DNA from: Ascidia mentula
Taxonomy: Eukaryota > Chordata > Ascidiacea > Phlebobranchia > Ascidiidae
Reading direction: 5' to 3'
Length of the DNA stretch: 64,000 bases
Assembly: GCA_947561715.1 (NCBI GenBank)
Contig: OX387202.1
Coordinates: 15,017,001 to 15,081,000 of the forward strand
In this document: one piece after another, positions 1-12,192 of the stretch
Layout of the letters: every line of letters starts with the position of its first letter
How positions within the stretch are numbered: position 1 is the stretch's first letter
The notes under the pieces: generated by a model
Told to the model about the DNA's origin: nothing
What the model saw: the letters and a program-made list of their open reading frames with translations, nothing else
The model's database searches: none
Position numbers and translations under genes: made by a program

Positions 1-48
1 TCCAACAACACGCTATTTTTTTCTAACACTTCGTTGCACCAATACAAG

Positions 49-402
49 TCATTGGTAGAAGTTGCGGATTAAAAGTCAGTGGATGCAAAGATAACATCTG
101 TTCCTACTCCTGTAGTACTGGTAAGCTGATTTCGCCAAAACGTGATGGTTTTGCTATTTTATGGTCGCTTTGGCCTTTTAAGTGACTGGAAAATGTGAAG
201 GTGGCATTGGCTTTTAAAAGTAATAGTATATCAACACCATTCAGCTAATTCAATTCAGTTTTCTGCCGTGGAAATAAAAATGTTAACTACCAGACATCAA
301 TACGCGTTTACAGACGGATGCAACGGAGCAAACAACCTGAAGACGACACTGCTTACTCTCCTCGGGTCTCTCCTGTCTGGGGTTCTGCTTACTGCGCTCT
401 AA
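49..402 (+). CDS. Ly6/uPAR-like GPI-anchored protein, 3' part only
   Basis: Last two exons of a gene whose start lies before the window: exon 49-120 and exon 314-402, with acceptor TACAAG before 49, donor GTAAGC after 120, acceptor TTTACAG before 314, and stop TAA at 400-402. Intron phases (1 and 1) and the residues read match exons 3 and 4 of the complete paralogue at 2011-3369. The fragment contains SCGLKVSGCKD, the ICSYSC cysteine block, then DGCNGAN, the Cys-Asn that closes a Ly6/uPAR (three-finger) domain. A hydrophobic tail of about 20 residues follows directly and ends the protein, as expected for a GPI-attachment signal. Family knowledge puts such proteins on the outer cell surface; the ligand cannot be inferred. 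A poly(A) signal AATAAA lies near 522. The first exons are missing because of the window edge, not truncation of the gene. Confidence 0.8.
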
Positions 403-2010
403 GTAACCTCAAGACCCAGGCAACTTTATATGTGCAAATACATTGTCGTATATATAATAGGCAATGTTCGAATCATGAGCGGTATATTCGTGTTTACATT
501 GATGACGAGAATGTTATTTGAATAAAATCACCTGAATCAAAATCAATTGAATAAAAAAAGAAATCAAATAAAGATGTTTGTGTTTCATGGATAGAAAAGA
601 ACTTTGTTAGATCCATTACAGTTTGAAATTACTGTTTTAAGACGATTTAGCTTTAAGAGAAAGTGCAGCAAAGATTGACCTCCACCAATTGACTTTAAGT
701 TTGGCTGATAGAGCTAACAGAGGGGTGAATTCAGGCCGGTGCTCCGCAACTGATGGTGTACCGCGAGACGATGGTACTGGTGTGCCCTGGAATGAACACA
801 ACTAGATTGTATTTTAGTTAAATCACCTTTTATTTTTGGCATTTTTTGACGTTGTTACGGTTGGACAATTGGACAATCCAAACTCAACAGGTCGACTTGG
901 GGCCGAACCCTTGACCAAATTGGATCTCAAATAGGAGCAACAGGGCCCCCAAAAGGTCAAATACCTTTCATGGCCCTTTTTTAGGCGAAGTGGGGGTATA
1001 TATTGGGCTCTGTATTTCCTAGGACATGCCCTACGGGTAGTTTGTTTTCATTTGACTACTATTATTATGATGTCATAACGCTTATATGGAGTATTGAAAT
1101 TTTAGAAGCGGAAGATTAGTGAATAAATGTTGCGAGGCACTGTGGAGTTAAACGGGTTTTGTACGCACAGACCTCTTAGAAATTCCTATGACGTATTTTA
1201 AAGAGGTATGGGGAAAATAAGCGGATGGGATACGCGCCGGAAATTATACATAATGAACCTGTTACCGCCCATGTGCGCTTGATGTGCCTAATGTGACATA
1301 AAGCCATGATTAGAATAGAATATACTGGTATTTTTGTTGAGCACATTTTTGAAATTACAGTGTATGCGAAATTAGAGTAGCATGGCAAGCAGCGCAACCA
1401 CAGCAAGTTATTGTTTGCACCGAGCTTTATTTGGTCCTAAAAATAATATCCAAACGCTAGAATATCCGCAATGGACTTTTGGATATAAGTTAGGTTGTAT
1501 GAGCACCGACTTACCGTGCGTTAATGGTAAAACAACTAAACATACATTTTATTACATGCAATGTTGGACTACAAAATCACATTGTGAAGCCACCTTATAT
1601 TCAAAATGCCGTGTCACCCAAGAAAAGGCAATCTCACGTAAAAACAAATTAGTATTAAGTCACTCCAGTTAGCAGTTCCCCGGGCACGCTGACGTCAACA
1701 TCTTGTGATAAGCAGCACGTTGCGAAAACCTGTCAGAGGGAAATCAGATGGAAGAGTGACCCAAAGTCGCATAAGACGTGTAATGATTGCATACGAATGT
1801 TGTTGTGTTTAGTTCGACTTGCATGACACAGAAAACGGCCTGTACATATTGTATACGACTCTTAGCGGTTTGATAAGCTTTGCTGTTGGAAACACGAGCG
1901 GCTTTGTCGGCTTTATAAAGCTACATAACTATTTGCTGTAGAGCCTGTAAAAATCTAATGTATTTTAATCCAGCATAGGTCAGGTTACGGGGGAAAATAA
2001 GTTATATAAG
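403..2010. other. Intergenic gap between the Ly6-like genes
   Basis: Holds the 3' UTR and poly(A) signal (near 522) of the first Ly6-like gene and the presumed promoter of the second. A 96-codon open frame at 1382-1672 has no recognisable motif, and I do not call it a gene. No repeats were recognised. Confidence 0.5.
1914..1919 (+). promoter_or_regulatory. TATA box candidate of the second Ly6-like gene
   Basis: TATAAA lies 92 bases upstream of the ATG at 2011, at a distance that would give a short 5' UTR. A second TATATAA motif only a few bases before the ATG is too close to serve. Position is the only evidence. Confidence 0.35.
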
Positions 2011-3369
2011 ATGAAGATAGCAATTTTTGTGGTCTTCGCTGTCGTGGTTGGAACAGGTACCTCTTTGCATGTATTGATATTATAACGCTGCGTATACATC
2101 ATATTGTATTGCGTTCTAGGCTGTGCAATTCAGTGCTACACCTGCACGTACGTTGAATCGACTGGAATACAAGCGGACTGCAAAGATGGAGCAGTTCCCA
2201 GCAAATATCTGAAGACGTGCACTTTGTTCCCCAACTGTCAAAAATCAGTCAACACGCTGGCAGGTATAAATTCTGGCAAGTTGGCTTTCTGGCTGACCCT
2301 ATCTATGTGACGGCTTTGGTGCGGTTGTAGATATTCTCTAAATGCGCCACTGATATTAAACCTGTTTAAGACAAACCCCAGGCTCCACTGTTTATACGGC
2401 GTAAACCAGAGTTCGGCAACCTTTTAGCCAATTCTACTCTTATTGCACCAAGCTCAAAGATGTTTAGAGCCGAAAAAATAAATTGGTGGGGATTATTTTG
2501 ACCTTTCAGCGCACTCGAAACATAATAAGCGTGCAGTTTATTATGACGAGACAAATGCAGTTTAGCATAATATATATTCCCACCTCGGTTTGGTTCGTAT
2601 CTGATTCGTTTGTGCTGTAGGGAAGACAATTATCACCCGGGATTGCGGCTTTGGAATTACAGGATGCATTGCAGGCAGTTGCTCTTACTCTTGCAACACT
2701 GGTAAGTTTTTGCACAGAAACCGTGTCGCAATTGGCTCTATTGATTTGACATGTTTTTAATGATTGTTCATACTTTTGGCTTTTGGTTGCTACCCAAACC
2801 ACAAATGTCTCGCTCCCATCCAGCTTGGCTGCAATGCTTGGGCCGCGATGCCAGCATAATCTATAAATAGATAAACGTTTGCTGAGAATAATGAAATATA
2901 TGCACAGCGGCTAATATAAGTGCGCCTTTGATTAAACACAAGTCAGCTAATGCCATGTTTTATGCGTTGCTGTTGCTGTCAGGCATATTGTATTTCAATT
3001 AATCTGTTCTTCTGACGTTTTTACGTTTCTTGATACCCTGATAAAGTCTATATATTGAGTAGCAAACATCGGTGAATAAGAGTATGTGTTTAATTGTGCG
3101 AAAAAATACATTTTGTATGCTCCAGTTCACGTTGTGAACAGGAAATTGCGGCGAAAGTATAATTTCGCCATCCATCACAAATATTTCCTTTTTTAACTCC
3201 TCCGGGATTCGAACCAAGCGTACCTGGGCAAGAATCCCGACCGATGTTGTCAATTGCCAAATTGCTTATTTCTTTTGCAGACGGATGCAATGGCGCCAAC
3301 AGCGTGAAGACAAGCGTACTTGTGATCATCAGCACTCTCGGCACAGCTCTTCTACTTGCGCCGTTCTAA
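2011..3369 (+). CDS. Ly6/uPAR-like (three-finger) GPI-anchored surface protein, 119 aa
   Basis: Four exons: 2011-2056, 2120-2263, 2621-2701 and 3281-3369, all introns GT-AG and phase 1, total 360 nt including the stop. Residues 1 to about 18 form a signal peptide (MKIAIFVVFAVVV start). The mature part has ten cysteines in Ly6/uPAR order: QCYTC, ADC, KTC, PNC, RDC, TGC, GSC, YSC, then DGCN, the diagnostic closing Cys-Asn. After CNGANS comes a hydrophobic C-terminus ending ALLLAPF, a typical GPI-anchor signal. The fold is known for cell-surface recognition and complement or receptor modulation, but nothing here fixes the ligand. The same exon pattern and closing motif occur in the gene at 49-402, so this is a tandem paralogue pair. 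AATAAA at 3440 is a plausible poly(A) signal. Confidence 0.85.
3175..3245 (-). repeat. tRNA-derived SINE fragment
   Basis: On the minus strand a B-box-like GGTTCGAATCC followed by GGAGGAG and an A-rich tail sits inside intron 3 of the Ly6-like gene. The tRNA-like half with an A-rich end suggests an old SINE rather than a tRNA gene. Confidence 0.4.
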
Positions 3370-6300
3370 GATTTTTATGTGGCGTTAATTTTGCGTGTTG
3401 TTGTTGTGACATAAGTTTGGATTATGTAAATATTGGCCCAATAAAGCGAATACCAGAAGGATGCAATCAGTATGTGAACGTTTCAGAAAGTACTTTTGCT
3501 TCAAACCTTTGCCAAACGAACGACCTTTAGTCAGTTTATTGACACACGTTTCGCTATAATGGTTCGCTGTAGTTGAGGAACAGGACAATTTTTCCGCGGT
3601 GCTGTCGTATGTAAGCATTTCTATGTAACGATAAGCATAAAAAAACTTAACCAAATCCGGCGCCATACGTTTATTTTATTAACATACGATTTGTCCTGTG
3701 GAAAAAGCGATGTGTTAGGTCCATTAATATATGGTAAGTTTTGAACGTCTACTAATATATAGTAAGTCTTTATGACGACCCAAAAATATAGTAAGTCTGG
3801 AAACGTCTTAGTCGTACGGTTGAGTATATTGGACGGAGATTTGATTTGTAGCATCAGAAACATTGTGAACATTTCCTACCCGATATTGGTATCTGGCACG
3901 GGCCATGTCCAATTGCCGCATAAATAGGACTGTGCAATGTCAACAAACACTACAAGAGCAATTTGTTACCAACACGTTGCTTCCGAACGCGTCCAGGTTT
4001 GCGCCATGGCGTCCGAGATGGGCCCGGACACTTGCTGGGCCACAAACGGGCCAATCTGTTTGTTTTTTCCCGTCAAATTTGCGAAATACATTCTATTTGT
4101 CGCAAAACAAACAATCACGGAGACGGCAGAGGTGCCGATCTCCCTCTCACCGGGTTGGTGATTGTGTTTGGAAAGGCTCGCAATTCGAGGGCTGCAACCG
4201 GGATAATTGCGACAATTTCACCGAGGGGCTTATTGACACAGCTACCGCCACCTGCTTTCGACGAAATTAACGCCAACCTTTCGTTTGTTGTTTTTGCATA
4301 TTTGCCATTTAGCTTTTCGGTATTTTTAGTTTGCTTGCAACTTCGCGAGTGAATCGTTTCGCCTTTTTTTGCGTAACTTGCTTGGACTTCGTTAAGTTTT
4401 GGAAATAACGAGATGGTCAGAAGTAAGTTGGCGAGCAAGGGAGTGATATTAAAATTTGATTGTGACGACAGAGGCGGACAAATGATTTTTAGATCATTCC
4501 CATCTGCAGTGATTTTGAGCTTTGTGAATTAATACAGAAAAAATAACGCTTTTATGCGTAAAATGCAAAACCAATTTTATTAATATTTCTCGGTGTTATG
4601 AGCTTCAACGTTGGCGTGGACTATGGAGCAGGGGTTATCAAACGTTTAAGTGTCACGGCATAGTTAGTTACTCCTATTTTGTTTGTAACACAAAAAACTG
4701 TTAAGTCAGTTTAAGTTTAACTGAAGCATGAACGGCATTTAACACGAAGTATGGCACCCGTTATAGGTGAACAAATGGCTATCATTCGGGTCTAAATGCA
4801 CAAAAAAAAACATGGCTTGGAATTCATGTTCTCATATGATAGACAATTTTACACAACATATAACAATTTTATATATTTTTTGTGTATTAATGTTCAAAAC
4901 CTTGCTATAAAGAATGGTATTAGTAAGTAAATGGTGAAGTATTTCTATTGCAATTACGCATCATATGAAAGTTGCGATAGTTTAAATTTTCTGCGGATTT
5001 GACTATTTCCGGATGGGTTTTATTGAAGAACGTTTTAAAGGCTCCGCCCACCGCGTTCGCGTCACAAAAGTTCGCGTTTATTTGGATGTTTGATTGTAAA
5101 ACACGCGGGCGGTGCGCGTCTCCAACTCGTTCAAAATGTTGCAAGGTGGAAAAAAAGTCACGCGGAATCTACTCGCTGCCAAAGTATTTTAGTTTTATTT
5201 TGTCATGAACTTCCAACTCATATCTTGGAGCTTAGACTGGAAAGTTGTTTTGCGCGTTTTACAATCTATTAAACGTTATCTTCTGCAGATGATTAGGAAA
5301 TTTAAATATAGTTGTTAGGCGGTCTAACCCTACAATTTCAGTGCAAGATTTCTTGTTTCGTTATGTCAGTGTGTAAGGTCTAATTTTTTAACATTGAAGG
5401 TGCAAAATTGAGCATAGGATCAGATTTTAACGCTGATGGAGTTGCAGTTACGCACAACTGTGGGGACAATAAAATGACAAACCAGCGACTTGTAGGCTTT
5501 TAAGCAAATGTCTTAACCAAGTTACCATTCATTAAAGCCGATTTTTGCTGTGGTATATTTTCCATTATAGCCCGAATTTGCGTGCAGCCATAGCAAAAGT
5601 TGTACAGTTCCCACAGCCCGTATCGCCAAAGCAGCCGACCGCAACACACCGGTCTGTGTTTACCTGTTTGGATGCAGCATCACTATGCGGTGCAACCTGC
5701 TCGAGAAGGTCTTGTATTTGGTCGTGAGCAGAGGTTCTGTGATGATTGCGGCTTGCATGAAATCTGGGGTTCCCACGCTAAACACGTATACGTGTGCAAA
5801 ACGGGCAACGGTTTGAATATATTTATAACAAAGCGAAATATGTAGAAAAAATTTCAGAGTGTATAAAGCAAGCGGAGGTACTTGTTCCAGAGGAATTCTA
5901 AATTTTTAAAACGCAGTGCTAGGCTTTTTGAATTTTTTTGTCATGGCCTAATTTAGCCTACACATGTTACGAAACGTTATGGGTATGCTAACATTGTAGG
6001 TAAGAATTGGCATAACGAATGGAACATCAAATAAAAGTAAAAATAGCTCAAAACGAATGTCATTGGCAGGCAGATATTAGCAACATTCTACCTGAAGCAA
6101 AGCAAATTTCAAAAGAAGGACGGACTGCATCAGTCGTACATGTCGATGACGTAGCTGTCTCCTTGACAACTTATCTTTGAAGTTGCGCTGTGCAAATATA
6201 AACTTGGTCGTCGCTGTGGTTGATCCACGAAAAGCCACAATGATTTGCTTTTAATTCGCGTCTATTAGGGCCTTTTAGGGCCAAACGACATAGTGAAATG

Positions 6301-7245
6301 GAAGATCAGTGTATTTGGTAACTTGCGCGGCAAATGGAGTAGACTCTAGCGGCCCAGTTCAAGCCAATCGATGGCACATTTACAGGGCCGATAAACATCT
6401 TATAAGCGAGCCGCCGATCACGATCTAACAAAGGATTTTTGTTGACGTATTCGGTTGCTTTTAAAGTGTTGATTTTGTGTTGTTGCGAAAAGATGCAGGT
6501 TTTGTTAACACGTCAGGGGTTGGCCATTTTTTTCCTTATGTCAGAAGGTTGTTAAAGTAAAAAACCTGACACGCGAAGAACGACATGGATTTAATACCGA
6601 GCGAGACTCGAACGATTTTGGATTCTGCGCCCGAGTTTTTTTAAAAGTAAATTTAAGTTAAAGTTCCGTTAACAATGGTTCAAACCTTATAGACTCTAAG
6701 TTCAGGTTTCTAAGTTCGTCGAGAAGGTTTTTAACAAAACTGGACAAATGTTTAGGTTCCGAATCTTCTATTCGCTAAACATTGTCAAGGTAGCAAGCGA
6801 AATAACAATTTGATGGTGTTGTTGTGTTGATGAGAGAGCTTTTCTCTAAAATATGCAAAGCACACTCAACTAACTTTATAGCAAATACCCAGGGTAGTGA
6901 GTTCAAATCTCACCGGGAGCTTGGTTTTTCATATCATGCTCCGAGTGGTCGGGAAAAAGTGGCTTTTATCTGACTTTGCTGATTTGGAGTATGCCTTATA
7001 ATCTCCACAGAACATCTGTTTATATATACGTTGAAAGTTAAGGTTACTACAGGCAAAAGGCATTCGCAGGGGGGCAGTCCCTGCATGAAACACTACCGCG
7101 TTGTCTGAACAAAAGTATATAAGAAGTCAATTTTGATAAAGTTAATTTTGCCTCGGTGAGGTGCAACAATTACTACATAACCCATTGTTACTGGCAGCTT
7201 TTTGGCAACATAATTTTTACAAGCCTGACTTGTTCCTGAGCAAGG
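3370..7245. other. Gap between Ly6-like and TspO-like genes
   Basis: Mostly AT-rich and featureless. Two GC-richer islands stand out. At about 3990-4270 overlapping open frames run on the plus strand, one containing GCNRDNCDNF. At about 5560-5790 minus-strand frames look coding-like (one ends GDTGCGNCTTFAMAARKFGL before a stop). I could not join either to flanking exons or to a known family. A SINE fragment lies at 6885-7000 and a decayed tRNA-like B box near 6600. Confidence 0.4.
6885..7000 (+). repeat. tRNA-derived SINE copy (family 2)
   Basis: A B-box-like GAGTTCAAATCTC is followed by CGGGAGCTTG and a body reading TTTTTCATAT, then GCTCCGA, then GGTCGGGAAAAA and TGGCTT. The same head-to-body order recurs at 13838-14005, and the body alone at 15090-15190. 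Confidence 0.5.
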
Positions 7246-10200
7246 ATGTTTCCGAAATTCGACCGAGTGTTCGTGAGGATTTTTCTTATTCTCTTCGGCT
7301 TCATGGTTTTCGTGTGCGCACCGATATTCGCCTTCCTGAATAGCGTTCCAGTCAGCGTTACCACGTTCGGGACCAACGTTAAACTGCTCGCACCAGGTAG
7401 GTGGAAGAACAGATGTAATTATATGCAAATATAATTAGAGGTTTGCGGTGCCGAAGCTATACATACTATTACGTGAGTGTGATGTACTATAAAAGTACAC
7501 ATGATAGTTCGAAAACTGGTTCAATCGTATGTTTTTATCGGGAAGTTTTTGTTTTTAAACTGTTCGTCGTATTGACGTAGCAGAGGGTGTATCGAACCTA
7601 TATGTACTTTATCATGAGTACCATATGTTCCAAAGTATACCTAATTTTATCTGACACGTCACATGACCTGATGATCAATATGATAACTGGATAGCCGATA
7701 ACAGGCGAACAATTTGGTTTTAAACTCGTTTTATTTTCGCCATACGCAAAGTACACAATACAAAACGCAAAATTAAATACAATGAATGGGACAGCGGCTG
7801 CGAGAGACTGCTTGGAAACCATACGACCCTGGGGTTTGACCCTATACCCTTGATACAATAGTATGCATTAATACGATCGTGCTAGGTTGAATATCGAAAA
7901 GTTGGTCGCGTCAATTACGGGTCGCGTCAACTTTTCTATGAAAGCTTTGCCTGTCACCACACCAAACACAGCTGTTCTAAAACCCGCCAAGCTTAAGTCT
8001 TCGCCGCAATCAACATACAAATTTTAATTTTGAATTAAAAGATTTTATCCGTGGGAATGTTTGATGATAGCATCAAAGCCGGCCAATAGCGCGAAACTTC
8101 GTGATATTAGGTGGAACAATATTTGGAATTTGTCAAGATGCGCTGTCAGGCTTGGTACAATTAATCACCCCAGGATCATGAAGCTTGGTAAAAGAAAATC
8201 TGGGTGAAACCCACAATTACATTTTGCGACCATCCATTGGGACCTGGTCGGTTTGAGAAGCCCAGCTCTCGATATAAAATATAAAGGTTATATGACATTT
8301 TGATTCATGAAAATAAAAAATACCGATAACTTTGGTATTGCTCAAATAGAAATCATATAAAGAGCCGCATCAGTCTTGTGACACTGAACTGTACTTTTTT
8401 GGTCCTGCATTTTTTAACAGTGACAAGACCAGCAAAGTACTGTTCAAATATAGAAGAGTAATTTGTTAATTTTCAACTAGACTTTAAAACATCAATTAGC
8501 ATTTTCTTCATGTGCAGAGCTATTTCGTCACAACATGGAAGTTTTGAGTGACAAGTATCCGATCGACATAACCCCCGCTGGTTGGGTCTTCTCCATCATT
8601 TGGCCCCTCATCTACTTCTGGAACTTCATATCGGCGTGTTTCATGCTTACAGCGCTCTGCATAAAACCAGCCAAAAATCCGATTTTGCGAACAGAATACC
8701 TGCTTCCAAATGTAAGGCATTAAATAGCATGGCTACCGAACAATATTTTGTGCACAGTCTTCATCCAGCAACATAGCTGCACTGTAATAACCTAGTGGTT
8801 GTCAGCGTAGCTACGACTGCCATGGAAAGGCTATCACAATATATAACGATTCTGTCTTTTCATACGAAATAACATAAGAGTCGGCACTTATAAAAGTGGT
8901 GCAGATTTAAATGAGGATGTTGAATTCTTTTGTGGGAAAATTATTCATAAAAGCATTAAACTCGAAAAAGTCTAATATCGATATAGTCTATCTACTTTTT
9001 TACATGAAAAGAATTTCGTTTGTGTAAGTTTTGCGTTGGACAGAGAGGAGTGCCAGGTTGTTTGGAGCTCGGATTACCGAGGTGCAAATTATGGGCGCCT
9101 GCTTTGTGAGTTTTGGGTTTCCTATTTTTGTCCTGATAGCTATGTATCAGTTCACCCCTATTTTCCACCCCCTACCACATCTGCCCCTGGTGTAAATATA
9201 TAAATGCATTTTTCCACACGGGTGGCGCGACTTGCCGAAAAAAACACCCAATTTATCAAGCACCATAGAATCCAGTTGAATCCGCCTATCAACAACACGC
9301 TCTTATTTTTAGTCGTTCTTCTTCTCGTGGATGTTGGCGTTCGCCTGCATTGTCGGCTGGCTCTTCTCCTTCGATCGGGAGATATTCGAATTGTCTCTCT
9401 GCCTGTTGGCTCTCGCGACTTGCGCGGTTATTTTCTGCCTCGCGGTCTCATATCGAGCGATCCACGCCGAGGTGATCTACCTGAAGCATCAACACAAAGG
9501 TAATATCTCGATAAGGACGGACTATGTGTGTTAGGTTGGCGGTAATACAGGTTGGGATACACCTCTAAGATGGCCAAGCTTGGCAAATATATTGTTGGCA
9601 CAACTGCTTTGCGTCCGTTTATTGCGAGACCCAAGGTCGGAATGACGCGCGCGCGCAATAAAGCAACGTAAGAAAAGACGCGTGTCGCAAAGACGCTATC
9701 ATTTGGCCCGTACACGAGTGACCCCGATGTCCCACTGCAAATAATTTGTGACGGCATAAAATCGCAAAAAAGCGACCTTGAACCTGCTTGGTTGCGATTC
9801 CGTTCTACCTTACAGCAAACCCATTAAAAAACGGTATGAGAGTGTTAATTCGTAAACTGCCTCGACATACACCACCAGTGGCGCTGACGAGCATTGTTAA
9901 GGTCAGTAGTAAAGAGAACAGGACCTTCATAACTACCATGCAACCGCTTAGCGATAGGCGTGACTAAAATGCGATTTGTTGCCCCACAAAGCAGAGATAT
10001 GAGAATCTGAAGTGAGTGTTTGTTGTTCTACTCGTGTTGTTTATGTGCCAGGCGTTCTCTGCCAAGACCACTGAGTTCACGTGACAGTTTAAAGGTTGCC
10101 AATAGCGGTGAAATCATGACTAAAACATAGCGATTTATGAATTCCCAGACATGTTGGCGTGGCCAGGGAGGGGCAGAAGTTAATGACTTTTAAGATGCGC

Positions 10201-11504
10201 CTTTTTTCAAATGTCCTTTTGTTTTTATTTATTTGTTTTTATATTTACAATTTTTTAAACATAATTTGCAGTTAAAACACATTTCGTCGTTTGTAATGCA
10301 CCGTGATGCCAATATTTTGACCGTGAACTTTTAAACTTTTTATTTTACTATTTGGCCACTAGCAAAATTTCGGGACCACGCCATTGCCCAAACATCACTG
10401 CATTAAAATGTCGTTTTTCATGTTTTACTTTACTTTATATTTCATATAACGCGTGAGTTGGTAGTTGATGAAACGGCAAAAAAGGAAACATTACAGTCGT
10501 TCTTTGAGCAGCTCGAGTGATTATTACACCCCTATGTTCCTGCAGTCGTCCTTCTTTAACAAAAATCCTGCCTTTATGATATTTTTTTTTTGACCACACC
10601 GGGATTTGAACCCAGGACATCCTGGCCACAAATCCCGATAAGGTGTTTTCTTGGTATTTGAGTCGGGCGCTTGACCAATGCTGCCAATCACCCGCCTTTT
10701 TGCGTATAAAGCTGTCGATTCTTTCGCAGTGCTCCTCTACTTGGTCAGGATTCTCATTCACAACGGACTGGCGATATTCGGAACCTGGATTGCCTGCGCA
10801 ACGTTCCTTAACCTCAACGTGGTGCTGGTCTACCACGACAGTCCAGACTTCTCCATACCAGTGGAAAGGGGTAAGCACCGGCTGGGACTGCACCGAAGTA
10901 CATTTTCAGTCAGAGTGCAAATACTTTTAGCATATGGAGTAGGTAGTATAGTCACAATACCATCAAAACCTTTGGGTTTACAGTAGAAAATCCCACCAAG
11001 GCCCTGTTCAATCACCTTAGCCACGTTGCCCCGAGGTCACAGACTGTATAATTTAAAAAAAACCTGAAACTTAGCCTATGTTTAAAACCCAACCTGTTAA
11101 AAACCCAAGTTAAGCAGCTGTTTTGCTCTTATCAATATTCTTGTCGGCAACTATTGTAAAACCAAATTAAATAGAGCCTACAGCATCATTTCCTCTCAGG
11201 TTTCATTTCGTCCGAAGCCTCAGGCACCATCATGCTCGCTATTCTCATCGTCGCCGTCATCGTATGGTTCATGCTGGAGAATTTCGTATTCGAAGCTTAC
11301 TGCAGATTCACCTTGAGCATTTTTCCGGCGCTTCTGTTTGCTACGAGCGGCCTTTTTATACGCAACTGGTACGGATCAGTGGGACGCCAGAACCCCATTC
11401 TCGCGGCCTGTTTGGTCGCCCTGAGCGCCGTAGGGCTCCTGGCCCGTTTTTCTCTTTTTTTCTACAATTACGGCAAGCGCGTCAGACAGCGGACAATATG
11501 CTGA
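7246..11504 (+). CDS. TspO/MBR-related multipass membrane protein, 325 aa
   Basis: Five exons: 7246-7396, 8518-8711, 9313-9499, 10730-10870 and 11200-11504. All have GT-AG boundaries, the phases join without conflict, and the total of 978 nt ends in TGA. Exon 1 has a hydrophobic segment after MFPKFDRVFVR. Exon 2 carries KYPIDITPAGWVFSI followed by WPLIYFW, a proline-tryptophan segment typical of tryptophan-rich sensory (TspO/MBR) relatives. Exon 4 has the RILIHNGLAI segment. I count seven or eight membrane segments, against five in classical TspO, so this resembles the longer metazoan relatives of unknown function rather than the mitochondrial cholesterol/porphyrin-binding protein. The family link rests on motif resemblance. 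Poly(A) signal AATAAA at 11886. A SINE lies in intron 3, ending about 36 bases before exon 4. Confidence 0.7.
10581..10694 (-). repeat. tRNA-derived SINE (class II tRNA-like head) in intron
   Basis: Read on the minus strand: an A-box-like TGGTCAAGCGC, a long variable part, B box GGTTCAAATCC, then GGTGTGGTCA and a run of A. A second copy at 44411-44513 has the same order and the same A-run. A-tail plus dispersal means retroposition; acceptor pairing is too poor for a working tRNA. Confidence 0.6.
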
Positions 11505-12192
11505 CGGCTTTGTGGCCGCAAGGTGGTGCCACACTACTCTGAATTTGCTTTTAAAATATGTGTTTTTTCTATTTTACCATTCTGTATTGCTGTCCTTTGT
11601 CTGTCAGGATATGTGGTCGCGGGCCCGGAACGGCACCGACTGTTTATCAACCGCTTTTTATGGCGTTAATAGGATATAAAAGTATCTGTGATCAAGGTCG
11701 CGTCCGTGAAACTGTTGTTATATTGTTGTCCATTATTTATCATCGCCAATTCGACAAGCGACACGAATATAAAGGAAACACAACAGGGCTGCTTCATGCG
11801 ACACGCGACATACGACCAAGCTTATCATATGTGACTTAAATTGTGCTTTTTCCCTGTATGTTCTGTGTGTTGAATTTTACCGCCAAATAAAATACATGCT
11901 TGTCGGCTTTTATTGGTTGCTACATCAAGAACCACACATAAGCTCATAAGATAGGTAATATTCAAAAAATTTTCGAAAAACTACGTAAAATATTTTTTTT
12001 TTGCTCCTTCCATCGTCAAGGTTACAGAGTGCTTTGAGAATTAGTCTTGGCCAAGCTTGTTTCGGCAAAATTTATATCGCGGAACATATTTACACAAGCG
12101 ACCGATGAACCATAATTTAGGAAATTGAACTTATCTGCAATATTTGATCAAAAGGATCGTCGCCAAATAAACAACTATTGGAGTCAATACAC
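11505..12192. other. Gap between convergent TspO-like and GNAT-like genes
   Basis: Contains the 3' UTR of the TspO-like gene with AATAAA at 11886-11891, then AT-rich sequence into the 3' end of the minus-strand GNAT-like gene. Nothing else seen. Confidence 0.5.

Noticed and set aside
1382-1672. 96-codon open frame between Ly6-like genes
   Set aside because: No signal peptide, motif, splice context or similarity to the neighbours; length is within chance expectation.
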